Below are positions 1 to 6,975 of a stretch of DNA of 51,287 bases, piece by piece (within the stretch, counting starts at the first letter, position 1; each line of letters opens with the position of its first letter). Source of the DNA: an uncultured Collinsella sp. GTDB taxonomy: Bacteria; Actinomycetota; Coriobacteriia; Coriobacteriales; Coriobacteriaceae. The stretch is taken from contig URWW01000012.1 in the NCBI GenBank assembly GCA_900551665.1, forward strand, positions 1 through 51,287, given 5' to 3'. Both the position numbers and the translations under genes were made by a program. Below the pieces are notes generated by a model. The model searched no databases. It was not told the DNA's origin and saw only the letters and a program-made list of their open reading frames with translations.

Positions 1-2
1 AC

Positions 3-671
3 GCCTTTGCCGCCCAGCGGCAGTTCACCGGCAACGCCGCCCACGAGCTGCGCACACCGCTGGCACTGATGCAGGCGCAGGTGGAGCTTTTCTCCGCCGA
101 GCACCCGGACGTTCTGCCGGAAACGGCAGACTTCCTCCGCCTTCTGCGGGAACAGACGGAGCGGATGACCCAGATGACAAGGACCCTTCTGGAAATGTGC
201 GGCTTGCAGGCGGTGCCCTGTACGGATCACATTGAGATCGGCCCTATGATCGAGGAAATTTTCGCGGATCTGGCCCCGCTGGCAGAGAAAAATAACGTCA
301 TGTTAGAGCGGGAGGGAGACGGCACCATGACCGGCAGCGACACGCTGATCTACCGCCTGCTGTTCAACCTGACGGAGAACGCCATCAAGTATAACCGCCC
401 TGGCGGCTCCGTGCGCCTTTCCGTGACGCCGGAGCCTGAAAAACTGTTGATTCGGGTGGCCGACACGGGCCGGGGCATCCCGGAACACTTTCAGCGGAGC
501 GTATTCCAGCCCTTTTTCCGGGTGGACAAATCCCGCAGCCGAGAATACGGCGGCGTGGGCTTGGGGCTTTCGCTGGTGTGGGAGATCGTCAAGCTCCACG
601 GCGGTACCGTGTGCGTGGAGAACAGCTCGGAGGCAGGCACCACCGTGGCGGTGTCCCTTCCCCTCCGGTGA
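3..671 (+). CDS. Sensor histidine kinase, C-terminal part (5' end outside window)
   Basis: This is the catalytic half of a membrane two-component kinase. The reading frame is open from the first bases of the window, so the sensor and membrane part lie to the left. In order it shows the H box HELRTPLAL with the phospho-accepting His, the N box NLTENAIKYN, the G1 box DTGRGIP, an F box FQPFFRVDKS and the G2 box GVGLGLSLV, then a normal end at LPLR. All ATP-binding motifs are intact. A strong terminator follows 10 bases downstream. Kinases of this kind in clostridial mobile elements often sit beside a response regulator and an ABC transporter for peptide-antibiotic resistance, but those partners are not in view, so the signal is unknown. 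Codon use is unlike the chromosomal genes to the right. Confidence 0.88.
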   Translation, partial: AFAAQRQFTGNAAHELRTPLALMQAQVELFSAEHPDVLPETADFLRLLREQTERMTQMTRTLLEMCGLQAVPCTDHIEIGPMIEEIFADLAPLAEKNNVMLEREGDGTMTGSDTLIYRLLFNLTENAIKYNRPGGSVRLSVTPEPEKLLIRVADTGRGIPEHFQRSVFQPFFRVDKSRSREYGGVGLGLSLVWEIVKLHGGTVCVENSSEAGTTVAVSLPLR

Positions 672-681
672 ACCGCTTTAA

Positions 682-718
682 AAAGAGCCTGCTTTCTAAA
701 TTAGAAAGCAGGCTCTTT
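682..718 (+). terminator. Intrinsic terminator, 18-bp perfect stem
   Basis: A perfect 18-base inverted repeat (682-699 with 701-718) surrounds a single central base; the end sequences are AAAGAGCC and GGCTCTTT. It lies just after the histidine kinase stop. Because A and T runs occur on both sides it could stop transcription in both directions, also serving the small gene at 732-875. Confidence 0.85.
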
Positions 719-731
719 CCATATATAAGTT

Positions 732-875
732 CTACTTTTTTCGCAGTTCCTGAAGGATTTTCGCGATCATGTAGATCACATATCCCAAAAAGATGACCCC
801 CGCAGGCACGATCACGAAAAGCAGGAAAAACTTCCCGACAATGTCATATAGGGCAGCTTCGACGATGCTTCCCAT
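732..875 (-). CDS. Small single-pass membrane protein (47 aa)
   Basis: This short gene starts MGSIVEAALYD and ends LQELRKK. Residues about 14-37 form one hydrophobic segment (FFLLFVIVPAGVIFLGYVIYMI), followed by a positively charged tail, which predicts a cytoplasmic C terminus. A strong Shine-Dalgarno sequence (AAAGGGGGG) lies about 9 bases before the ATG. It is convergent with the histidine kinase gene and shares the bidirectional terminator at 682-718. I do not recognise the family. Proteins of this size with one membrane helix occur as accessory products of mobile elements, but no function can be assigned. The ribosome site, the clean helix and the matching terminator make it a likely real gene despite its length. 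Confidence 0.6.
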   Translation of the reverse strand: MGSIVEAALYDIVGKFFLLFVIVPAGVIFLGYVIYMIAKILQELRKK

Positions 876-1076
876 TCCGTTGGCCCCCCTTTCGCCGGAT
901 TTCAAAGCGTCAAAAGTGAGAAATTAGATGTTCGTGACCCAATTCGCTTTCATTCTTGAATTAATTTTACCACATGGCTTTTTCACAGTCAAAACGTTTT
1001 GGCAGCAAACTGACAGTATATCATGGAAAACCCGTCGGTCCGCTGCGTTGCAGCGAACCGGCGGGTTATTGCAATC

Positions 1077-1086
1077 ATTCCCACTC
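1077..1086. other. Candidate attachment-site core (left)
   Basis: ATTCCCACTC matches the guaA 3' end at 5124-5133 exactly and in the same direction. The preceding bases are also alike (GCGGGTTATTG here, GCGGGTTTTG there), so similarity extends to roughly 28 positions. This is what a left att site of a guaA-targeting element would look like, although ten identical bases alone are weak evidence. Confidence 0.45.
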
Positions 1087-1188
1087 GTTGCTGGGTATCA
1101 TATTCTAACGGATTTTGCTTTAGAAATATGATGCCCTGTTCTTTTGATTATTTGATATATCCATATTATCCAGCCTATACGATGGGCT

Positions 1189-1206
1189 GTTATCAAATTG
1201 TTATCA
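1189..1206. repeat. Candidate integrase arm-type site (left)
   Basis: GTTATCAAATTGTTATCA contains two TATCA words 11 bases apart. It matches GCTATCAATTTGCTATCA at 5047-5064 at 15 of 18 positions and in the same direction. Each copy lies inside the putative element, about 100 bases (left) and 60 bases (right) from its core, as arm sites of tyrosine integrases do. Confidence 0.4.
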
Positions 1207-1271
1207 GCAGTGATAACGGGAGGGAGTTGCTGACTATTTGTTCTGCTGGTTTGCGACTGTAACTATATCAC

Positions 1272-1310
1272 AAAAGGCGGGGAAATGCAACCACATTCCC
1301 CCGCCTTTTT
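1272..1310 (-). terminator. Terminator, probably serving the lipoprotein gene
   Basis: AAAAGGCGGGGAA pairs with TTCCCCCGCCTTTTT across an 11-base loop, with one bulged G. A run on one side and T run on the other make it usable from both directions. It is the first strong hairpin downstream of the lipoprotein gene, which reads towards it. Confidence 0.65.
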
Positions 1311-1386
1311 CAAATCGTTCATTGGCAGAAAAGTCCTCGACAAATCGAAAATTACTAACCGTACAAATTAGGGCGTTTCTAATAGC

Positions 1387-2067
1387 TTATCCGTCTGTGT
1401 TCCCCCGTATTTGGGGTAATGTACGGAATGTATAACTGGCACCCCCAACATCTCCCCAGTTCGCAGAAACTTCATAAACATAATCTCCATCACCCAAAGG
1501 AAACAGAGAAAAAGTATCTCCCTCAAGCTCGGTATTGACCATTTCAAAATCAGTGGAGTAGGTTTGTGCATCACCAATGCGCGAGGCAGGCCATCGCATA
1601 ACAGAAACCGTCTCTGGCAAAATTTCTCCAAAATCAAGATAGAATACAGGAGCTATTGAGCCGACATTTTCACCAGCTTCTGGAGCCGGTAAAGTTCCAG
1701 CAGGAAAAGCGGTATATAATATGGGATATTCTTGCTGATCCAACGGGTGAGCACCACAAGCAATAAATTCACTAACTGTACCGTCAGGCAGTGTATGGCT
1801 CCATTGGTAATTGCCACAAGAAGCAATCACACTATCTACATACATCAAGGTGGAAACGGTCAGTGATGGAGGCTCTGTTAAACTTTCATAATCCAACGGC
1901 GCAGTGAAATCCGCTTCGCACTCTCCCTGGGTAGCCGATACTTGCGGATTGTCTATTGAAATAGTTGTTCCTGTCGGAATTGAAGCTGTTTTTTCATTTG
2001 TCTCTACACTCGCACATCCCGTTAGAACAAAAACGAAAGTAGCTATAACCAATACAATTCTTTTCAC
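1387..2067 (-). CDS. Secreted lipoprotein of unknown function (226 aa)
   Basis: The protein begins MKRIVLVIATFVFVLTGCAS, a lipoprotein signal peptide with the lipobox LTGC, so the mature protein should carry a lipid on Cys18 and stay on the outer face of the membrane. Its start is GTG at 2067, set by a perfect AGGAGG seven bases upstream. The mature part is acidic, rich in Thr, Ser and Pro, and looks like a beta-rich extracellular domain; no catalytic motif or known family is evident. The DNA is much lower in G+C than the neighbouring chromosome. It lies downstream of the relaxase in the same direction but after a terminator-like hairpin, so it is probably a separate cargo gene of the element. 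Confidence 0.75.
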   Translation of the reverse strand: MKRIVLVIATFVFVLTGCASVETNEKTASIPTGTTISIDNPQVSATQGECEADFTAPLDYESLTEPPSLTVSTLMYVDSVIASCGNYQWSHTLPDGTVSEFIACGAHPLDQQEYPILYTAFPAGTLPAPEAGENVGSIAPVFYLDFGEILPETVSVMRWPASRIGDAQTYSTDFEMVNTELEGDTFSLFPLGDGDYVYEVSANWGDVGGASYTFRTLPQIRGNTDG

Positions 2068-2196
2068 AATGATACCTCCTTTCGGCCTTATTCATATAGA
2101 CGACAGATTTTCTAAAAAGTTCCGTGGTCTTTTGGGAAAATTCTAATCTATTGCTCTCATCATAACATAAAAAAGCACCCGCTGACAAGTATAAAT

Positions 2197-2226
2197 CAGG
2201 GGTGCACTCCTTGGAGTGCACCCCTG
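2197..2226 (-). terminator. 14-bp hairpin after the relaxase gene
   Basis: CAGGGGTGCACTCC and GGAGTGCACCCCTG form a perfect 14-bp stem with a 2-base loop. On the minus strand it follows the relaxase stop at 2232 by five bases and is followed further on by GCTTTTTTATG (about 2168-2177). It is probably a terminator, although the T run is about 18 bases from the stem. Confidence 0.55.
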
Positions 2227-2231
2227 GTGTG

Positions 2232-3416
2232 TTACCTCGCCCCTCGGCTAAACTTCCGCTTTGCTTTCTTCTGCTCTTTCTCTGCCGCCTCCCGGCGCTT
2301 TGCGTCCTCCACGGCCCGCTCTACTTCCTCCGGGCCGAACACCCGCTTGACCCGCTCAAAGTCGGCAACCGTCCCCCGCAGGGCCTTGTTCTCCAATTTC
2401 ACCTCCTGCAAGCGGTCAGACAACCGCTCGTTGCCCTCCCTGGCCCGTCCATAGTCACCCTGCAACCGCTCATACTTCCCTTTCAACTCGACATAGGCCC
2501 GATACAAGGAGCGCAGCACCTTGACGATCTTGGCAAGCAGGGGTTTGGCCTTTTTCTCCCGGTAGGACTTGGCGCTCTCCAGCGGCCCAGGCTCTGGCAA
2601 TATCCGATCCGGGTCATCGGAGAACTGCGCCGCCAACTGCTCCATGTTCCTCACAGCCGGGGCCAGCTCCTTTAGACGCCGCTCCTGCTGTTCCACCTGT
2701 CCCTGCTTCTTGGCCTTAACTGCGTCCAGCTCGGCAATCTCTTTCGCCCTCTGCTCCTTTTTGAAGTCCAGCACAGACAGGTGCTTGTCATGGGTGCCCT
2801 TGTCCTCCCACTCTATCCCGTGGCGCTCCATCACGGCGGCAAGCTGTTCCTTTTCAGAGCGTACCCACTGGCTCCACTCCGTATCGCCTCTGGTGCCGCC
2901 CTTAAAGCCCTGGGCCGCTAACGCCTGTTTGAGCGATACCCTGGTATCAAGCCCCCACTTACTCCCCGTGGTGTAGGGAACAAAGTCGATGTGCAGATGG
3001 GGCGTAGCCTCGTCCATGTGGAGGTGGGCCGAGAATACACGGAGGTTGGGATTGCGCTCTTGAAACGCTTTCATATACTCGTCCAGCACCGCCGCCGCAA
3101 GCTGGCCGTCCTCGCCCTCGGCGCTCATATCGTCCTTGTTGCCCACTTGTAGGATAATTTCGTGAAACTGCTTTTCCTGCTTGCCAGAGCGTATCTTTCC
3201 ATAGTAGTTTTCTATCCGCCTGTCGGCCCTGGTCTGTTTGGCGTTGTAGCGTTCCAGGGCCTCGTCAAAGAGTTCATGGTACACCGCCTTGATATTCTCC
3301 TGGCAGTAGGTGACATTCAAAGGGGAGCGTTCCGGGTCGGTGTTCTTAGCGTGAAACTTCCTGCTGTTGTGGTTCACCGACCCATGCCCCACCATGACGC
3401 TTATTGTCCTTTTCAA
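2232..3416 (-). CDS. MobV-family relaxase (plasmid recombination/mobilization enzyme)
   Basis: Relaxases of the MobV (Pre/Mob) family nick DNA at oriT and lead one strand into a recipient cell. Residues 131-143 read HLHMDEATPHLHI, the metal-binding histidine motif of the family. Preceding residues (IENYYGKIRSGKQEKQFHEII) fit the N-terminal catalytic domain. Residues about 225-390 are charged and heptad-like and should form coiled coils. The start is TTG at 3416, chosen because CCTCCT (AGGAGG on the coding strand) sits seven bases upstream and no in-frame ATG is near. At 394 residues it is within the usual size for the family. The G+C-rich non-coding DNA upstream is where an oriT is expected. 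It would mobilize the element using a helper's transfer pore, since no transfer genes are visible. Confidence 0.9.
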   Translation of the reverse strand: MKRTISVMVGHGSVNHNSRKFHAKNTDPERSPLNVTYCQENIKAVYHELFDEALERYNAKQTRADRRIENYYGKIRSGKQEKQFHEIILQVGNKDDMSAEGEDGQLAAAVLDEYMKAFQERNPNLRVFSAHLHMDEATPHLHIDFVPYTTGSKWGLDTRVSLKQALAAQGFKGGTRGDTEWSQWVRSEKEQLAAVMERHGIEWEDKGTHDKHLSVLDFKKEQRAKEIAELDAVKAKKQGQVEQQERRLKELAPAVRNMEQLAAQFSDDPDRILPEPGPLESAKSYREKKAKPLLAKIVKVLRSLYRAYVELKGKYERLQGDYGRAREGNERLSDRLQEVKLENKALRGTVADFERVKRVFGPEEVERAVEDAKRREAAEKEQKKAKRKFSRGAR

Positions 3417-3855
3417 ATCAATCCCTCCTTTTCCGCCGCGCCAGCGGCGGGCCTTTGTTACTTTCTGCGAAAGTAACGCAAAAGCACTTTTGACAGCCTA
3501 TCGGCCATCAAAAGCGCATTTGCGCCCTACGGGGTGGTGTGGGGGCTTTGCCCCCGGCAACTGCGGTTGCCTCCCCCAGCAGGGCCGCCCTTTGAAAAGG
3601 GCACCCTGCACCCCGCCTAAACTTTTCCACTCGCCGTTGGGCAGGTGGAAAGGCACAGCCTTTCCACCACCCGGCAAGTGTCCTCCGTGGGCCAAATGTC
3701 AAGGGGTTCGGGTTGTATTGCCTTGCGGCAATCTCCACCCGTAGGTATGCCCCCTTGACATTTGACCCCGCTCCCCCGTGACAGCCGTGACGACCGTGAC
3801 GATGTTTTAGACACCGCCCCCGCTCTCAAAAAAGCCGTCACAGCCGTCACGGTCG
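3417..3855. other. Non-coding region upstream of the relaxase, candidate oriT
   Basis: About 440 bases without a credible gene, although GC-rich open frames cross it. It contains a 9-bp inverted repeat GTTACTTTC-TGC-GAAAGTAAC (3457-3477) followed by GCAAAAGCACTTTTGACAG, then a 16-bp inverted repeat beginning at 3786. Hairpins next to the start of a MobV relaxase gene are the usual place and form of an oriT. The exact nick site cannot be assigned. Confidence 0.4.
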
Positions 3856-3860
3856 TCACG
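3786..3860. repeat. 16-bp inverted repeat made of GTGACG words
   Basis: CGTGACGACCGTGACG at 3786-3801 recurs as its exact reverse complement at 3845-3860. Both arms contain repeated (C)GTGACG words, with further copies just outside. The right arm overlaps the stop codon of the helicase fragment. Iterated short words of this kind are typical of binding sites for replication or relaxosome proteins, which would fit an origin here. Confidence 0.5.
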
Positions 3861-4608
3861 CCTGGGGAGGCTCCAGCGTCAGGCTGATGCTTCTCCCGGC
3901 GTGGGTACGAGTGTTCTCATAACGGATATGATACTCCGTCGCCAGTTTCCCAGCCCGGACATTCAGCCGCATAGCCAAGGCGTTAGGCTTCATATCCACT
4001 TGCAGGACCGCTGCCAACTCCGTGGCTGTACCGCTCCAGGACGGCCTCTCCGCCGTAATAAAAGCGGCTACGGCCTCCAGCACCGGGTCGGGGGGTTCTA
4101 CCCACAACTCCGTTTCCATCCGCTCCAGTGTCCATGTCAGGTGTTCCTTGTCCTTGGTGAGATAGAGCCGCTGGTCTTGCTGGTCACGTCCTACCACATC
4201 CAGAATGGCGGTGTCGTCCGTCCGCTTCTCCTTCTGAAGAAGAAAGGCCCCATCCGCCGCACCCGACAGGCCATTGGTGCCGGAGATCATATCAAACTTG
4301 TCGTCGGCCTGCTGTTTCCGAGTGTGATGTACCAGCAGGAGGCAGACGCCGCAGGCATCAGCGAGGCGTTTCAGCTTGCCCACCACCTCGTAATCGTTGG
4401 CGTAGCTGTACTTATCCCCGCCAGCCTCCCGGATTTTCTGGAGGGTGTCAATGATAATCAGCTTGTTGTCGGGGTGTTCCTGCACGAACCGCTTTAGCTG
4501 TTCCTCCAGCCCGCTGCCGACCTGCTTGGCACAGATGGAAAAGAGAAGGTCGTTGGTGCCGTCCATGGATGTATCGCCCCAGGCGTTGAGCGTCCCGGAC
4601 ATAGACAA
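3856..4608 (-). pseudogene. RepA-like replicative helicase, N-terminally truncated
   Basis: This is the C-terminal part of an AAA_25/RepA-type hexameric helicase used by plasmids and integrative elements. The Walker B strand LIIIDTLQKIR and the following VCLLLVHHTRK and GTNGLSGAADG segments are clear, and a winged-helix-like tail (TATELAAVLQVDMKPNALAMRLN) follows. The N-terminal part that should carry the Walker A P-loop is absent: homologues continue upstream, but here the similarity stops at about RLNAWGDTSMDG, near position 4600, where an unrelated plus-strand fragment begins. There is no ribosome site at the first ATG. The protein cannot bind ATP as a full family member would, so I call it a broken gene. 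Its direction, before the relaxase gene, matches the usual replication-mobilization order. Confidence 0.7.
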
Positions 4609-4927
4609 CTACATAGGTTTGGCCCATACGCTGTTCGCCTTGGAGGATGTTTACAGTCTGAAAGTGATAGAGGCGGATGGACGTGCCTGCCTGCAAGCAG
4701 ATATTTTCCAGGGAGGCCGTCAAGCCAGTGAGTTGAACAAAATCTTGATTGCGTGGCGGGAACAGGCGGCGAAGTTGGAGGCCGGGGAGATCACCAAGGA
4801 GGACTATGACCGCTGGCGGTACAACTACCCCAAGTATGACACCACCCAGCGGTGGGCCAAAGTCCCCTCGAAGGAATTAAGCGATGCTCTGATAAAAGGA
4901 TTGAAGAAACAGAGAAAAGACAAATAG
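4601..4927 (+). pseudogene. C-terminal fragment of an unrecognised element gene
   Basis: From about 4601 the plus strand encodes a protein-like stretch beginning DNYIGLAHTLFALEDVYSL and ending KGLKKQRKDK, with a natural stop at 4925-4927 and a strong terminator just behind. The sequence is rich in Lys, Glu, Trp and Tyr, as in a folded helical domain, and its codons look native to low-G+C Firmicutes. It has no start codon or ribosome site of its own; the frame only runs on upstream through the antisense of the helicase. I do not recognise the family. The simplest reading is that a deletion or inversion fused this gene's 3' end to the truncated helicase gene at about 4600. Confidence 0.5.
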
Positions 4928-4928
4928 C

Positions 4929-4971
4929 AAAAAAGGTCTTGCCGACTGGTGAAAGTCAGCAAGACCTTTTT
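4929..4971 (+). terminator. Intrinsic terminator after the plus-strand fragment
   Basis: AAAAAGGTCTTGC (4930-4942) pairs with GCAAGACCTTTTT (4959-4971), giving a 13-bp stem followed by a T run. The same shape exists on the minus strand. Its presence directly behind the stop at 4927 supports the view that the fragment is the end of a once-complete gene. Confidence 0.8.
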
Positions 4972-5046
4972 CTTAGGATATGGAGGATTTACCCGCAAAC
5001 CACCCGCTATACAGGAGTGAGCAAAGTAAATCCGGTTTTGGTATCT

Positions 5047-5064
5047 GCTATCAATTTGCTATCA
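5047..5064. repeat. Candidate integrase arm-type site (right)
   Basis: GCTATCAATTTGCTATCA, the partner of the sequence at 1189-1206 (15 of 18 bases alike). It lies about 60 bases inside the element from the guaA att core. The two TATCA words are 11 bases apart in both copies. Confidence 0.4.
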
Positions 5065-5121
5065 AATGCCCCGTTTCCGCTTCAAAACCCAGTGTTTTCA
5101 AGGCTTTGCGGGTTTTGTCAG

Positions 5122-6732
5122 TTATTCCCACTCAATGGTCGCGGGCGGCTTGCTCGTGATGTCGTACGCCACGCGGTTAATGCCGGGAACTTCAGCCACG
5201 ATGCGGCCGGAGATGCGCGCGAGCACCTCGTAAGGCAGGCGCGCCCAGTCGGCGGTCATGGCGTCGCTGGACTCCACGGCGCGCAAGATCACGGGACGCG
5301 CGTAGGTACGCTCGTCGCCCATCACGCCCACAGACTTGATGTCGGGCAGCACGCAGAAGTACTGCCAGCAGGAGTGCTCGGAATTGCGCTCGCCGGTCTG
5401 CTCGAACAGGCGCGCATTGTACGCATCCAGCTCCTCGCGCACGATGGCGTCGGCGTTCTTCAAGATCTCGAGCTTCTCGGGGCTCACCGCGCCGATGATG
5501 CGGATGGCCAGGCCAGGACCCGGGAACGGCTGGCGGTACACGATGTGCTCGGGCAGACCCAGCGCCAGACCCAGTTCGCGGACCTCGTCCTTAAAGAAGT
5601 GATCCAGCGGCTCGATGAGGTCGAAGTGCACGCCCTCGGGGAACGGGATGAGGTTGTGGTGGCTCTTGATAGTGGCCGTCTTGCCACCGGTCTTGCGCGC
5701 GCCGCTCTCGATGATGTCGGGATAGATGGTGCCCTGAGCCAGGTACTTCACCGGGCGGCCATCTTGCTCGAGTTCCTTGGCCACGGCGAAGAACTCGTTC
5801 CAGAACTGCGTGCCGATGATGCGGCGCTTCTCCTCGGGGTCGGTCACGCCGTCGAGCAGCGCGGCGTAGCGCTCCTCGGCGTGCACGTGCACGAAGTCGA
5901 CATCAAACTGCTTGGTGAAGACCTCCTCCACCTGCTCGGGTTCGCCCTTGCGCAGCAGACCGTGGTTGATGAATACGCAAGTCATCTGGCGTCCCACGGC
6001 GCGGGCTCCGAGGGCCGCCACCACGGAGGAATCCACGCCGCCGGAGAGCGCCAGGATCACGCGATCCTCGCCCACGGCCGCACGGAACTCGTCCGTCATG
6101 GTCTCGACCAGGTTGTCCATGGTCCACGCTGCCTCGAGGCCGCAGATGTCGAACAGGAAGTTCTTAAGCAGCTGCTGGCCGTACTCGGTGTGCTTCACCT
6201 CGGGATGGAACTGCGTGGTGTAGATACGACGCTCGGCGTTCTCCATAGCGGCGACCGGGCACACGGAGGTGCTGGCCGTCACGGCAAAGCCCTCGGGCAC
6301 GCGCGAAACGGCATCGCGGTGGCTCATCCACACGGTCTGCTCGAGCGGGGTGGCGTTGAACAGCGCGCTCTCGCGGTCGCGCTCGATGGTGGCGGGGCCG
6401 TACTCGCCGATCTCGGAGTGGCCCACCTCGCCGCCGAGCGCAACGGCGGTCACCTGGTGGCCGTAGCAAAATCCCAGGATGGGCAGACCGAGGTCGTAGA
6501 TGGCCGGATCAACCGTCGGGGCATCCTCGGCGTACACGGACGCGGGGCCGCCGGAGAGAATCAGCGCGGAGGGCGCCATCTCACGCACCTCGTCGGCCGT
6601 GATATCGCACGGGACGATCTCAGAATATACATGCAGGTCGCGCACGCGACGGGCAATGAGCTGCGCATACTGCGCGCCGAAGTCGAAAACCAGCACCTTC
6701 TGCTGAGTCTGCTCAGATGCGTTCTGGGCCAT
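5122..6732 (-). CDS. guaA: GMP synthase, glutamine-hydrolysing
   Basis: GuaA converts XMP, glutamine and ATP to GMP in the cytoplasm, the last step of guanine nucleotide synthesis. Residues about 12-200 are a class I glutamine amidotransferase with the nucleophile Cys89 in GFCYGHQ and the His-Glu pair in FHPEV. Next comes the ATP pyrophosphatase domain with the P-loop LSGGVDSS, and the C-terminal dimerisation domain ends TSKPPATIEWE. At 536 residues it is full length. The start is the ATG giving MAQNASEQ, the first one that fits the family; the frame also stays open far upstream through the antisense of ansA, which is not coding. The gene is divergent from ansA. Its 3' end carries the foreign element, and the reading frame is undamaged by it. 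Confidence 0.97.
   Translation of the reverse strand: MAQNASEQTQQKVLVFDFGAQYAQLIARRVRDLHVYSEIVPCDITADEVREMAPSALILSGGPASVYAEDAPTVDPAIYDLGLPILGFCYGHQVTAVALGGEVGHSEIGEYGPATIERDRESALFNATPLEQTVWMSHRDAVSRVPEGFAVTASTSVCPVAAMENAERRIYTTQFHPEVKHTEYGQQLLKNFLFDICGLEAAWTMDNLVETMTDEFRAAVGEDRVILALSGGVDSSVVAALGARAVGRQMTCVFINHGLLRKGEPEQVEEVFTKQFDVDFVHVHAEERYAALLDGVTDPEEKRRIIGTQFWNEFFAVAKELEQDGRPVKYLAQGTIYPDIIESGARKTGGKTATIKSHHNLIPFPEGVHFDLIEPLDHFFKDEVRELGLALGLPEHIVYRQPFPGPGLAIRIIGAVSPEKLEILKNADAIVREELDAYNARLFEQTGERNSEHSCWQYFCVLPDIKSVGVMGDERTYARPVILRAVESSDAMTADWARLPYEVLARISGRIVAEVPGINRVAYDITSKPPATIEWE
5124..5133. other. Candidate attachment-site core at the guaA 3' end (right)
   Basis: ATTCCCACTC forms the last codons and part of the stop of guaA on the minus strand (Glu-Trp-Glu-stop). 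Known guaA-targeting integrative elements insert at this point and restore the gene end, so guaA stays intact, as it does here. Confidence 0.55.
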
Positions 6733-6975
6733 GAAGCCTCCCAACCATGCCGCTGCCCCGCAGCGGCAACACGTGTCTAATTGGTACATCATACTCGCCG
6801 AGCTGCGCATACGCAGAAATCCTACAGGGTTTTTTGACCTACAATATCTCGATGGCGCCTCGAAGCGCGCTGGCCGCCCCCATAAGGGCGCCTCGCCGCG
6901 CACCGGCCATGCCCACAAAAGGCCGCAAGCCATGAGACGAGGCAACCGCAGGGACTGCAGAGCAAAGGAGCCCGC

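Larger units (their letters stand above)
876..1386. other. Non-coding stretch of foreign DNA with att-like sequences
   Basis: About 510 bases without a convincing gene. Short open frames exist but none has a ribosome site or recognisable product. The stretch holds the att-like core at 1077-1086, the arm-like repeat at 1189-1206, a 7-bp inverted repeat (GTTATCA/TGATAAC, 1200-1217) and a terminator at 1272-1310. It is visibly richer in A and T than the chromosome to the right. Confidence 0.6.
1077..5133. mobile_element. Putative degenerate mobilizable element inserted in the 3' end of guaA
   Basis: The limits are inferred from two copies of the core ATTCCCACTC in the same orientation, one at 1077-1086 and one at 5124-5133 inside the last codons of guaA. 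Just inside each core is a related 18-base arm-like sequence. Between them lie a lipoprotein gene, a MobV relaxase with a candidate oriT, a truncated RepA-type helicase and the end of an unknown gene. No integrase is present, so the element would be immobile unless helped in trans. The 3' end of guaA is an established attachment site for integrative elements. The kinase and small membrane protein to the left of 1077 would then belong to a second element or to DNA outside this one. The left limit is the less certain. Confidence 0.5.

Noticed and set aside
3498..3859. Short GC-rich frames in the relaxase upstream region
   Set aside because: Overlapping frames on both strands with low-complexity Pro/Gly/Arg sequence and no ribosome sites; the stretch fits an oriT better.
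1..5121. Assembly chimera joining a Firmicutes contig to this chromosome
   Set aside because: The junction falls exactly at the known guaA att position, guaA is intact and matching core and arm sequences exist, so integration is the better explanation. It cannot be fully excluded without reads.
4852..6780. Long plus-strand open frame (642 codons) across guaA
   Set aside because: It is the antisense of guaA, with His/Arg/Gly-rich sequence and no ribosome site. High-G+C genes commonly leave the opposite strand open.
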